Assembly: GCA_023231475.1 (NCBI GenBank)
Contig: JALJEE010000954.1
Location: 1 to 64,000, forward strand
DNA: 64,000 nucleotides
Source of the DNA: Seison nebaliae
Taxonomy: Eukaryota > Rotifera > Pararotatoria > Seisonacea > Seisonidae
Direction of reading: 5' to 3'
The translations under genes were made by a program, and so were the position numbers. Of this stretch, positions 12,001 through 23,645 are shown piece by piece. Positions within the stretch are counted from its first letter, which is position 1, and each line of letters opens with the position of its first letter. The notes beneath the pieces are model-generated. The model was not told the origin of the DNA. It saw only the letters and a list, made by a program, of their open reading frames with translations, and did no database searches.

Positions 12001-13712
12001 GAATTTTTGACGAGCTAATGAATAATGTGGCGTACGAATTAAAATGATCAATTGAAGTAATTCATTAAATATATTTTTTTTTGGAGAAATTTTATTGTAG
12101 AATTGACATATCTCCAATGCGGAATAATAATGACCTTTCTGGAAATAAAGTAATGCTAATTTCACCAGAACAATTGTGGCGGATGATGATGTCCGATATT
12201 CTAATTGAATATTATTTTGTTGTAAATGGTTATTTTTTATACTTAATTGAATTAGTGATGAGATGTAATAAAAGTGTGCGTCATCAATGAAACCGAACAC
12301 TTCATAGATCGAGCCTAACCTCCCAAAATATTCGACGGATAAAATAGAATAATCCATATTTTTACAAATCGAAAGTGCTCGAGCAATATCGTTCGATTTG
12401 AAGATATGTTCAAGATATCGAATTATTGTTAAAGTCCATTCGTAATCCATCATTTCATAATATATTATTTCAATTTCATCGAATTTCGGTCGAATATTTC
12501 GATGCAATCGATATGAATCCATCTCAATATCCAGCACATTAATTTTCAGCGAGGAATACAAATTCTCTTTCGTATTTTTCTTATTAATAATGTTATTTAT
12601 CCATTCGTAATCGTAAGATGATGGTGCAATCATACGACGAACTTTATCAACAACCGTAACATTATATCGAAAAACTTTTGCTTTGTGCAAATTCTCATCA
12701 TCATAATCAATTTCATCGATGATTACATCGAATAACCAGAAACTTTTGTTGAGTAACAATTCTTTCGAAATCGCTTTCCAAACGATTCTGTTTCGATTAA
12801 CAAATTTGGAGAATAGTTTTTTGTTAAAAATTTTATGATTCTTACAAAAGTCAGATACGATACTCGATTTGATTCTCAATGGTAATTTGAGAATGAACCA
12901 TTTAAAATATCGTTCTTTTGCTGGTAAATATGTCAACATGATGAATGAGTGATGTATAATATATCTGCAATTGACATTCTTTCGATTATTTATGATCGAT
13001 CGAATTTCTTCAATTATCTTAATTGCTTTCGTTTCTTTCACTATTTGCAATTCGATCAATAGAGATTTTATTGCAAGTCCTGTTCGTAATAATTTGTCGA
13101 AATAAATATCGATCAAATTATTGGGTCGGATTGGCATCGATAATAATTTCCATATAATAATTTGTCTTTTCATATAAAAATTTTGAAGAATCTCATGTGT
13201 GTCATATGACTCCGGATCGATACGTTGATTATTGAAAAACTTGATTATTTCTCCATTATACGATCGTTTGATGAATACGGTTAAATTCAAATTAATTTCG
13301 GAAACTAATCCGTCGAGAATATTTTGAGCTTTCTTAAAATTCCAGTTATTAATATATAACTGAAAAGTCGATTGAATTAATCATATGATGATATAAAATT
13401 AATTCAAACTTTTGCCAGAAATAAATAATATTCCTCTCCATCACGAAAATCATTCTCTAACGTTTTTAATGATTTTAATCCCCACGAAGGAGCCATATAA
13501 TTCTGGAGATAAATACATGAAATAATTTCATGAACTATTAAATAATAACATCAATTGTCGAATAATATGCCACATTTGCGAAATAGAAGTGAAATAATTT
13601 ATCATTCTTTAAAAAACAAAATTAAGAAAATTTGGTTTTGTTTTAAGAAAAGTCTAACATTAAGTTTAATATCGTTGAGGGTGTTGAGAGCAGAAAAATA
13701 ATTCTTTCCCAT
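9046..13712 (-). CDS. Large unidentified helical, TPR-like protein (one gene or two)
   Basis: I do not recognise this protein. A start at 13712 gives MGKNYFSALNTLNDIKLN. GT..AG introns of about 50 nt then join it to an exon containing NYMAPSWGLKSLKTLEND and to YINNWNFKKAQNIL, which runs into an open frame of more than 830 codons ending at 10777. Residues roughly 290-460 of that exon look like tetratricopeptide repeats (ALSICKNMDYSILSVEYFGR; LVKLALLYFQKGHYYSALE). Further frames follow on the same strand at about 10621-10281 and 10270-9046. They can be joined to the first part by a donor near 10833 (intron about 200 nt, long for this genome), giving one protein of about 1,450 residues; otherwise the stop at 10777 ends one gene and a second follows. 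Separase and APC/C TPR subunits came to mind, but no catalytic motif was found. It is rich in Ile/Asn/Lys/Tyr. Confidence 0.55.
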
Positions 13713-13859
13713 GATGTTTCCAATTACTCGTACTGATAATATGAAAGTGAAAGATATTGTTTTGATATTGACTAATCATTTTGATAAGATTATAAAACAA
13801 ACTTATTTTCTTATTCAACTTATCGTCGACGATGATTAATTGATATTCGTTAGTCATTG

Positions 13860-14395
13860 TCGTTAAGCAATGCTAAGTGAAAAAAATAGAATGAAACTAC
13901 TTTCTTTAAAAAGTGTTTTTGAAACCTTAAAACTTCTTCCACATTTGTCATCGTTTAACGTACCGTCTTCTCCGCATTTTTGAACAAACCGAAAGCCCGA
14001 ACATCTCTCGAAAAGGAACACTGATCAGGAGATGGGGAATTTTATTTTAGGCTACAAGTCTTAATTTGTTCGAACTTTTCTGTTTGGTTTCATGTTCAAT
14101 CATCGAGTATATAAATGGATGATGATGTCGAAATAAGAAATTTCTTTTTTTAAGAATTGTTGAATCAATTTCGAATAATCTCTTGGAATCATCTTTTTAA
14201 AAAATTATAAATTTTTTTTCTACAAGTCAAAATAAAAAATTAACTTCTATAAATGTTTGCGACTGTAAAATTTCTATTCTCTTGACTTCTATTCGACGAG
14301 GATACGTGAGGGAAGTGCGAAAAGAATGCACGTTCGTCAACTAATAAATATAGAAATAATTCTACAAACAATTTAAAATCTTAAAAATAGTTTAT
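13860..14395. other. Intergenic
   Basis: No gene seen. A 63-codon minus-strand frame at 13666-13857 overlaps the first exon of the large gene in another frame. It could be a further 5-prime exon, but this cannot be shown. Confidence 0.4.
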
Positions 14396-14678
14396 TCAAA
14401 AAAAACTTTCAAGTTGAGCTTCAGATAGATTTGGTAAATGTTTTTTCACTAAACTATACGCCTTTTCCAAAGAGAATGTCGATCTCTTATTAACGTCATC
14501 CCAAAAATTGTTCCAAATTGTTGATTGATTTTTTGAATTTTCTGTACAAATTATACAATAATCATATCGAATATTTTCATTAAGATTAGGTAAGAGTTTA
14601 ACTATTTCTTAATTCTTTATGAATTTGAGTTCTAGTTACGGACAGATGACATAACAATAAAAATAGAAAAATTTTCAT
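14396..14678 (-). CDS. Small secreted protein, two exons
   Basis: The start at 14678 gives a clean signal peptide, MKIFLFLLLCHLSVTRTQ. Exon 1 is 14603-14678 and exon 2 is 14396-14541. The 61-nt intron starts GTTAAACTC and ends GTACAG, and the join keeps the frame, giving a 73-residue protein ending HLPNLSEAQLESFF. The mature part is about 55 residues, charged and probably helical, with no cysteine. If the intron is not removed, the unspliced message meets a stop a few codons after exon 1, and reading on would need a one-base shift. No family is recognised; a small effector, hormone-like or gland peptide is possible. Confidence 0.5.
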
Positions 14679-14992
14679 TCTTCTTATTCGATATGGAAGG
14701 AAAGGAACAAATTACGAGTACTTAATAAGAAGTTTCACTTTCATGCTAAATAAGTTGAATTTCAACATCTCTTGTTTTCAGACATATAGGAATTACCTTC
14801 GCCATATAACCGAATTTCTCTTTCTCTCTCTTTGCGTTGTCGACGACCATACTGTATGATGGCAATATTATTCTTGTAAAACTAATCGATAATATTTTTC
14901 TATTATTTCTTGGAATAATGCATTCTGTACGAATGAAAAGAACGTAGTGGGATAAAGGAAAAACTGTTTATTGTAAAAAAAATAAGTAGAAA

Positions 14993-16622
14993 TTAAGAAA
15001 TTTCAATTAATCGATAAATTTGAGGATAAGTACACATATTGGTGGTAGAAACTTCGAAGATGTAGGCAATTGATAAAAAGGTTTTCAACGATGATTTTTC
15101 CCGTACTGTTTGTAAAATTGAAAAGTTTTCCAAGACATCATTCATTCTCTTTTTTTCATTTAATCTTTTCAATCTTTCAAGAAATGAGACGATATAATCG
15201 CAAATTACTGAATGAGATATTCGAAAGAAATATCGATCATTCTCCTGATTTGCATCGACATATTGCGTCTAAAGATTATCATAAGAAAATTATTGAGATT
15301 AACTATATTATATTTGTAACTTCGATTTTTTCAATAACTTGTTCACCAAACGAACAGATTTTAGTGGAACATTCGATACAGTTGATCATTGGATATGTGG
15401 TAGAAAGATTCGTATCAACTGCATATTCTTTTATTAGATTTGAATTGAATTCTAAATTTCCCTAAATTCAAAAATTATTTATGAGAAATTGAGAACAGGA
15501 ATAATACCCAGAATTTCATTAAATATGTATTCGATATCTGATTTTTGTCGTTCGTTAAATTTTTGTGTATTTCCTCTGGGAATTTATCTTTGATAACATT
15601 AACGTCTATTGTCTGAATATTGGTCAAATTCAAAAAAAAGAAGATACTTCTTATTAATTAATTTATTAACTTCAAATGCCTGATTACGATATCTTTCGTT
15701 ATTGAAATAAATTATTTCGTGAATCTGTTCAACATTCTCTTGCGAGTTTGCAGGAATATCATACACTCCGTCATATAAAATTGCGTAAATGGAATACGAT
15801 TCGAGAACCATATATTGAGAAGAGATTCCATTCGTAATTATTTCTTTGTCATTGCATCGTTTCATTGTATTAGTTTTTGAGGAAGGTTCCATTTTAATGT
15901 TCGTCAACTGACTAATTGGGAGAGTTAAATTATTTTTCAAATTATCATTCAATTGATTTGGGGAAATGTCATGACTGAAGGAATATGATTATATGGAAAT
16001 TAAGAGAGATAAGAAATTTAAGAACAATGAATATGGAGGTGTTAATGCTTCGTTGATATCAATACAATTACCATTTGATGATGAAATTGACAAGGATAAA
16101 TTATTTGGATTCTCTGAATGCAATCGTTGACCATGAAGAGCTGACACGATTTGGGAACTACTCATGGCACTTAATTTTTCCAATGCTTTCGTTTTACTCA
16201 ATGCATCGAGATCGGTGGATGATTGTAATTCCTTATGTCGCCTCTTGGCCAAAACTTGGATATGTGAGCTGACTTGTTTCCTTGAACGATATTTACCTGA
16301 ATATGGGTTGGTGTGAGAAAGTTGATGATTAATAGGCAAATGAATTCCAGAAATGAACCAGTTTGCTGTTGAATATAACGAGCAATTAATTCATTTCGTC
16401 CGTACATTTTATTATCATCGGACAGTATTATTTTTCGTCTACCACACGGCGGATAAAGAACCAGAGCCTCTTGAAAACTTTGTTCAATATCGGTACTCCA
16501 AACTCCTTCCGTATTATCATCTTTGTGGAACGAACAATAAAAAGAATTGTGGGAAGAAAAGAAGAATACGAACTATTGATATCATTAAGAGAATATATCG
16601 AATGAGTTGTTCGATCTGCCAT
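14993..16622 (-). CDS. TEAD: TEA-domain transcription factor (TEAD / scalloped / EGL-44)
   Basis: Nuclear effector of Hippo signalling that binds DNA through the TEA domain and YAP/TAZ/Vestigial partners through its C-terminal domain. The start at 16622 gives [16 protein letters not shown]. The next exon begins the TEA domain with [35 protein letters not shown] and [14 protein letters not shown], followed by [20 protein letters not shown] across a short intron and by [11 protein letters not shown]. The C-terminal half has the YAP-binding fold in divergent form: [16 protein letters not shown], then [46 protein letters not shown], and an end at [20 protein letters not shown] with the stop at 14993-14995. 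The linker between the domains is short. The minus-strand assignment is certain. The + frame at 15070-15465 is a shadow. Confidence 0.95.
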
Positions 16623-18183
16623 TAGTCATTGGCGATTATTAAGCGAATAGTTGAACTGTTACATAAAAATATTTGAATCAGTCTAAAACTTCCGCACAAT
16701 ATCTGAGGGAGTAGTAGGCGTTAATGGTACCAGTTACCTTCAGTTAATGAAGGAAAGACGTTTAGTTGAGGGCAATAAAGAGACTGAATAAGCAGCGGAA
16801 CTTTCAAAGAAACAGAGAATCCTTGAACATTTTAATGTTCTCTAATGTTCGGCGATTCCTCTCAATTCTCCTCAATCTTTTCTTCTTTCATTTTGTTGAT
16901 AGATGTTGTCTATTAATAACTGAGATTAAACGATTATGTAACTTTCTGTACGGACTATCTGTATAGGATCTATCTTATCAATATGTTCTCACTATATCGA
17001 TTCCACTGATGAATATCCGACAGCCTCCTTCTTCTATATCGAATTGATCAGATTATCATAAGACATGTTCTCATTCCCATAATCATACTCTCCGTTTATA
17101 CGAATATAAATAAATTCTAATTCTTCTTTCTCAAAACTTTCTTTTTTCCTCCACCCAAAACATTATTATCATTATCATCATTATCATCATCCGTTATTAC
17201 TTTTGCCTTACCGATTATTCATTTCTAGTTATTCATTTCTTTTGTCCTTCAACTTAATATTGATTTTCTTTTCTTCCACCATTTCAATAAGCGAATCAAT
17301 AACTTATTATTTACCTATAAAAACTTATTATTTAACGACCAGTTAGATCTCCTTCAACAACGACTCCTCCCTTACTCACAGTCGATGAGTGAGAGGGCAA
17401 CTCAATAAGTTTGATGAGCGAAAAATAATATTTTCATTTGATCATAAGATATTTCTATATATAAACTATTAAATTACTAATTCCTCCTCCTCATATAAAA
17501 TATAGAATTTATTAATATAATCATGTTAAACAATTTCCGTCGAATGACATTGTTGCCATCAGCAATAATTTTTTGAGTTTCTTTCATTCTTCCTTTATAC
17601 TCTCACCTTTACTTCGACCATTTATTTTCGATATATTCCGTCGGATTATCTAGATGTATCCGCTTCCTACAATAACTATTCAACAACGATATTCCTTTCT
17701 TTCGATCAGTCGCCGATTGATGATATCGATTGAACCATTCGCATGCTAAATTTCCCAACAATTCATTACGTAAACATTAACAATTTAAATTTACTAAATA
17801 TTAACCTAAAATGTTATAATATCTCGGAACTTCAAAATAATCCAAATATTTCTTCGAATTTCTCTCAAATGGAAATAACATTGCAAATGCTCCTCGTCTC
17901 TCATATTCGTCTTCCATTCCAATTAAACATCTGATATCATCTGGTGTTAATATTTCTAGAATTTCTTCTCTCACTTGCTGTTACACAACGGAATGAAATT
18001 ACATGTACATTACACTATTCAAAACATGAAATAAACTTCGTTTTTATAGTTTTGAAGAAAGTAGACATGTTTCGATTTTTCGTCACTTGATAATTTTTGT
18101 TGTCCCAATCGACGATCTCTCACATATAATGGGAAAGTTTTGGAAGAAAATCTTTAAAAAAACATTCGATTAGTTTGGAATGA
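16623..18183. other. Gene-free stretch between TEAD and TTLL4
   Basis: About 1.6 kb with only short frames. It contains a TTATCATCA-type microsatellite at 17163-17192. It lies upstream of TEAD, so it may hold TEAD promoter and enhancer sequence; no specific site was identified. Confidence 0.45.
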
Positions 18184-21100
18184 TTATGCAGTGAACTTCA
18201 TTCGTTTCATTCGTTTTTTATCCTTCTTCAAACGATCTGTGATAGCAGCAGATTTTGTCTGTGTAATTTCATCGTCCGATGTGTCACGAGGATTTATATT
18301 GGAAGTAGAATTTCGTAATTTTTTTTGTTTCATTCTAAATTCTTCGTTATCGAACAAGTTCCCACCATTTTCCACATAATCAAAAAAATTATTAGTCGTT
18401 TTCTCTGATATCAGTCCACTGGTGTTCCGATTATTATTATTCTTATTAGAAGTAGGAGTTGATGCATTGGCATATTTTTTCGCATTGCTCATAAATACGT
18501 TCGATTCGGGCATTTGAAATCCAACCGTATTCAAAAGATCAGTCATCATTCGTGATTTTATCGATACGTCAATATCAGAAGTGGAATGAAGACTGAAAAA
18601 ATTGAATTTAAAAATTTAAAGATTAATTTGAAAATTAAAAAAATTTCACATATATTATCGAAGAATAAACCTAGGTGACACATTCACTTCAATTAACCAT
18701 GGTTTTAAACGATGATCTAATAGAATATCATAACCGAATAATTCATAAATCGAATAAGGATGAGATACTACAGCTTTACTGGATGACGTGATCATTACGT
18801 CCACACTGAAAGAGACAAAAATTTGTTATTTTTATGATTCTTCTCACAAATATCATAACCTGACTAATGATTTAACAATTACATCATGAATATTTTTAAT
18901 TATATCATCTACATCAATATTCTTCGTTTTTAAAAATTTCCACAAAGTCGCCAAACTCCATTTGTGGCCAGTACATAGGTTCTCATTATCATTCTTTTGA
19001 TATTCATTATTTTTCCGATTTATACTATAATTAGTTAGATGCATAAATTTATCAGAAATCGTTTTGGAAGATATCGAATATTTTCTTGAAGCAAATCGAA
19101 CTAAACCATCGTCATGTATGTAAATTTTTAATGGATCACATGATGTTACTAAAACATATAATCGCAAATCGAATTTATAACCATTAATCAATAAAGGTCG
19201 TGCTACATACCTGTGAGAGGTAAAATTATTCAAATACAATCACTTCCTTATACAATTCAAGAAAAGTTACTAAACGATTGAACAATTATATGTTTCTTCA
19301 CCGGTATCTGTTCAAGTTTATTTACAATTTTTATGCCGATACCTCGAGCGGATGCTGGCTGAAATAGTTGTTTGAATATGATTTATGAATAGTTGAATTA
19401 ATCGCAACAACAAAAGCAAACAAACCGGTTTTATGATCCATTTCGTATTATGTCGTTGACGTTCTAATTCGAATTTAAAAAGTTGATAATCATGAGGTAA
19501 GATGTAAGTTTGTGGGAGGAAGTCGAAGGTGGTTTTCGAGAACATGTTCTGCATGTGTGACACATTTCTCCATAATCGATCTTTTCGACCGATTTGAAAA
19601 GAACTTGGAATATGATTCACCTTAAAAGAAGATCATCATTCCCCAATAGAATTCTGATTAGAATAAAAACTTTTTGAGAATCGCTTATATATTTAAACAG
19701 ATGTGGCTTCATATGTCTACCCCATGTTCCCAACCATTCTTTAGTTGTTGCACTTAATTTAAATCCAGAATGCTTCACGATTTGTTTGACGACTATTGGA
19801 GTGATTGGACATACTCGCCATTTCAAATAATGTTGGAAATATTTCGGCATTGGCTGCACTTCAGTTCAAGAAGATTAAAATTATATTAAAAAGATTTAAA
19901 TAAAGTAAAATAAAACATGCTGTATTCGTTCCACAAAACCGTATGACTCCTGGTACTCCAACGAACAAACTTTTAATGAATGGAGTTTTCGAAATCTTCT
20001 CATTGTTCTTATCTAAATAAGAATATGTTAAAATAAAGAGATTATTTAAAGAAGATCTTTTTTTAATTCATTAGAACTTCCAAATTCATCGAATAAAATT
20101 GAGGTGTTTGACGGATCCGTTTCCAAGTTTTTTACTTCTTCATCGCAGTCATCCGGTATGGCTGAAACCGTTTCCTCCATTGTCAACTGTTCAGTGGAAG
20201 TTCTTGAAAATTTCGAAAATAAAATGGGGAATTCTTTCAATGAAACTTTTCTTCAATTTTCACAGTATTGGAGAAATCGCTATTAATGATTTTTCGAGAA
20301 TATGTGGCCAGTTTGCTAATTGCGTTAAGGGCTTTGACTCGGGGCATTTTTCCGTTTGTAAATGCTCCGGTCATACCCTCGAGCGATTCTCTATTTGATT
20401 TACAGGAATTTATAATTAGCTTCTCTTTGAATTGAATATTTTCCAAGTTGGAATTAGATTTGGAATCGTTCGAAACAACCTCGTTCATGTCCAGTTCATT
20501 CAATGATGTGATCATCTCAACTAAATCATTTGAATGCTCAAAAGTATCTGTATTTATCTTTTTTTCATAAAAATTTCAATAATGCGATATCTCATTTTTT
20601 TAAGAATTACTAACATCTTTCGAATTAACTTCAAGAAACTCTTTATAATTCTTCCGTAATTCTTTCACATCCTTCTCTTGTCTTCCAATGTGATTCATCA
20701 ATGTTCCAGCATTCACATCATTCAAAATCATAAGATGACTTAACTTCTCATTTAATAAGTGAGTTCTCTTTTCATTATTTGCCGGTTGTTCCTTCAATGG
20801 GTTTGGCGATGATCCACCACTACTACGATCGATAGACTTCGAATTTCTCCTTTTTTTCCACTCATTTATTTTCAACGACGAACATGAACGATTTGTCAAG
20901 ACACTATTATGGGGATTTCGTTTCAATAAATAATTATTTGGAATATTCTTCGAAGTGAATGGTGCATTTCCTTCACCGTTCAATTTATTATTAGGCATAA
21001 ATTTAATATAATCCTTTCCTCGTACCACACTAGTTCGTGGTCTAGATCTTTTCTTTATTTCGAATTTTGAATTAATTCTCAAACTCTCAACTTGTTGACG

Positions 21101-21577
21101 ATCGTATTGAGTCTCGTTCATTTGAACGACAGTTGCCGATTTCCGATATGGAAGGAAGTTCGATTTTGTCGATCTCTCAACAACACAACCATCGTTAATG
21201 GTCATTCTCGAATATTTATTTCTCGTAAGTGGCCGATTCGGAATTAAGTCGACACTGTCCTTAATGGAAATTGTTCGTTTTTCTACATTTTTTTTCGCTT
21301 CATGTTCCTGAACACTCGCACAAAATTTGAGGAATGCTTCTTGATTTTCTTTCTTATTTTCTTTTGAAATGTTCATTTGCTGTCTATTAATCGGAAGAGG
21401 ATATTTCGGTTTCAATAAAGAGCTAGAGCGTGGCCTTCTTGGTAGAAAGTTCTTGGATATTAAGGGCTCAATGTTAATATATGGATTTAATTGGAATGGC
21501 GAATTATATTTTAAGATTTCATTCCTATTTCCATTTTGACTTGTGCTGTTGATTACATAACCGAGATCGCGATCCAT
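18184..21577 (-). CDS. TTLL4: Tubulin polyglutamylase, TTLL4 type
   Basis: ATP-grasp ligase that adds glutamate chains to tubulin tails on cilia, flagella and other stable microtubules. The N-terminal part from 21577 (about 325 codons, MDRDLGYVINSTSQNG) is a basic, Ser/Asn-rich disordered region. The catalytic part follows in short exons: RFCGTNTACF region near 19940, KWRVCPITPIVVKQIVKHSG, WLGTWGRHMKP, IPSSFQIGRKDRLWRNV, KWIIKP followed by ASARGIGIKI across an intron, INGYKFDLRLYVLVTSCDPL, DKFMHLTNYSINRKN and HKWSLATLWKFL. Next come ELFGYDILLDHRLKPWLIEV near 18700 and MMTDLLNTVGFQMPE. The SFQIGRKDRLWRN and DPLKIYIHDDGLVRFAS patterns point to TTLL4 rather than other TTLLs. It ends at 18184 with a Lys/Arg-rich tail. 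Exon borders between 20040 and 20600 are approximate. Confidence 0.9.
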
Positions 21578-22674
21578 TTTTGCCTACTTTTCTTTTTCTT
21601 GAGAGTTTCTTTGTTTTATTTAGAACATTCTTTTCCAATTCATTAAAAAAGTAATAAGGATTTAATTCAACAAATCTAATTTACTTCTTTGTTTATTTAG
21701 TCTTTTAAAGAAAATTATTCTAAAAATATAAAACGATGAAGAAAGCTCAAATGAAGAGAGTTAATCTCAAAAAGCTGTAATGGAATCATCAATTATTGGA
21801 AGGAAGTTCGTATGAGAAAGAATTGAAACCAAAAAGAAATTTCATGTTTCCGTTAGTTATACGAGTGATAATACATGACTAATTGGATTATTAAGGAGAA
21901 ACTCACCGCTCATTCATAGAACTTAATGTTCGTGATTCGAATATATGAAAATAATAAATTCAGGTAAATCTCGTTTGTTGTCATGACGATTGTGTAAATG
22001 ATGATATATTACATATAATATTTCTTTCAAAACACCTAACTGAACTCACAAGGAAAATAATGTAAAGTGAAATATTTTCATGCAGGTTGATATGTGATAA
22101 ATTCGTAAGGAAATGAGGAAAATACCAAAACGATAAAGTTTCGTTTTTACCATCCATTCTCAAGAAAACATGGTACGTGCGGTATACGATTGTGCATATA
22201 TCTTCTTTGTCAGATATACGTACTCTACGTGGATGTCGAAGATCGTCAGAGCGATACATATGAGAAAGTAAGCGCATCGTCAATAATTTACATAACATAC
22301 ACCGAATGGATCGATAAATGAAAAATTCGTTCAAGGTTTTATCATGTTCATATTATTTTCTTCTCATTTACATACTTTCTCTAAAAATGACATGTTTTCT
22401 GCAACATCAAATGTTGTGAGAAAACCAATTTGCTACACACTCAATTCATTTCTTCTACTCGTATTGTCGAACTACTCTCGAGAACGAGTTTCGAACAATT
22501 AAATTAGTCATTTCAATTCGAATTATTCACATCGTATTGTTTAAGTCAAGATCCATATGTGCAATTTTTGACAATTGTCCAATTGATTTTCATCTTAAAC
22601 AATTCGATTTTAACAGAACGTTTCCAACTTCTTAATCGATCAACTTCCAACTATTACTACTACTATTAATACTA
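21578..22674. other. Intergenic
   Basis: No supported gene. The longest frame (21981-22334, minus) has no recognisable features and biased composition. Confidence 0.45.
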
Positions 22675-22981
22675 CACTGTGTTTCATAAATTGTGGAAGA
22701 TAGGAAATCCCATATATAATGAGGGAATTCTTTCTCTCATTGGTCTTGTTGCCATTGTAGGCCGGTAAAATTGCATATGGCAATCCTTCACTAATTTTTT
22801 TTTCATCTAATCATCTTAAAATTATGCACGTTTTATTTCATAAAAATCCAATGCTTAATATCCCTAAAAATATGGGTAAAACACATTAAAAAATTTTGTT
22901 CCTGAATTTATGAATTTTTTTTGAAACTTTTCCTCATAATACATAGGATTTATCATGGTCCACAATTTATGAAACACAGTG
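22675..22981. mobile_element. Non-autonomous inverted-repeat element (MITE), TA-flanked
   Basis: The left end (22675-22697) begins CACTGTGTTTCATAAATTGT and its 23 bases are the exact reverse complement of 22959-22981, which ends TTTATGAAACACAGTG. Beyond these perfect 23-bp repeats the similarity continues imperfectly for about 30 more bases on each side. Both ends abut a TA dinucleotide (22673-22674 and 22982-22983), the usual target duplication of Tc1/mariner elements. The element is 307 bp and has no coding capacity. Confidence 0.85.
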
Positions 22982-22983
22982 TA

Positions 22984-23645
22984 CCTATACCTCCTTTGGC
23001 TTTCTTCTTATTAATCTATAATTTGAGTTGACTTAACTTAGCTTATGATAATACTAACCTACAATTTAATAGATAGAATAATGTATCTTATAGAAAAGTT
23101 ATGGAGGAAAATGTCAAAAATATCATAAACCTGCATCAATTTATTCGGAATTATTAATTCGATAACTGGAGACATGTCAATGAATTTTCTATTTGATCTT
23201 TAATCTAGATTCTAATCGACAATTCCATTAATTCCTTTCCAAAACAAAACATTATTATATGTCATTCACATTCATTAACTTTTGTTTGTTCGGGAGAGAA
23301 TCATAGGAACGAGACTTCTTTTCTAAACAACAAATAAATTAGGAATTGACGAAAGAAAATAAACTTGAAACTTTTAAACTGAAATTTTTGGTAATTAAAA
23401 CAAACAGGGAACTACCGAATATAATCCATTAACATACGGCTACGAGACTGGCAATGAAATGAAAATGTTTTTAAAGAATCTTTATTCACCTTAAATAATC
23501 ATAATCAGTTAATGGAAGTGTAAAATTTTTTATTTTATGAATATTCTTTCAATTCGATTCGTTTCAAGTATGCTCACTTTTTATTAGATTGTAAGTTCGT
23601 TCTTTTCATCATATTGACATTTGACTTTATAATGTTTCCTCATTA
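22984..23645. other. Intergenic
   Basis: No gene seen; AT-rich sequence between the inverted-repeat element and the 3-prime end of the DNAJB13-like gene. Confidence 0.45.

Noticed and set aside
13666-13857. 63-codon minus frame as a separate gene
   Set aside because: It overlaps the first exon of the large TPR-like gene in another frame and ends soon after; at most an upstream exon.
14575-14610. Apparent one-base frameshift in the small secreted protein gene
   Set aside because: A GT..AG intron of 61 nt (14542-14602) joins the two halves in frame, so no frameshift is needed.
15070-15465. 131-codon + strand frame
   Set aside because: The minus strand there codes the TEAD C-terminal domain with clear family motifs; the + frame is its shadow.
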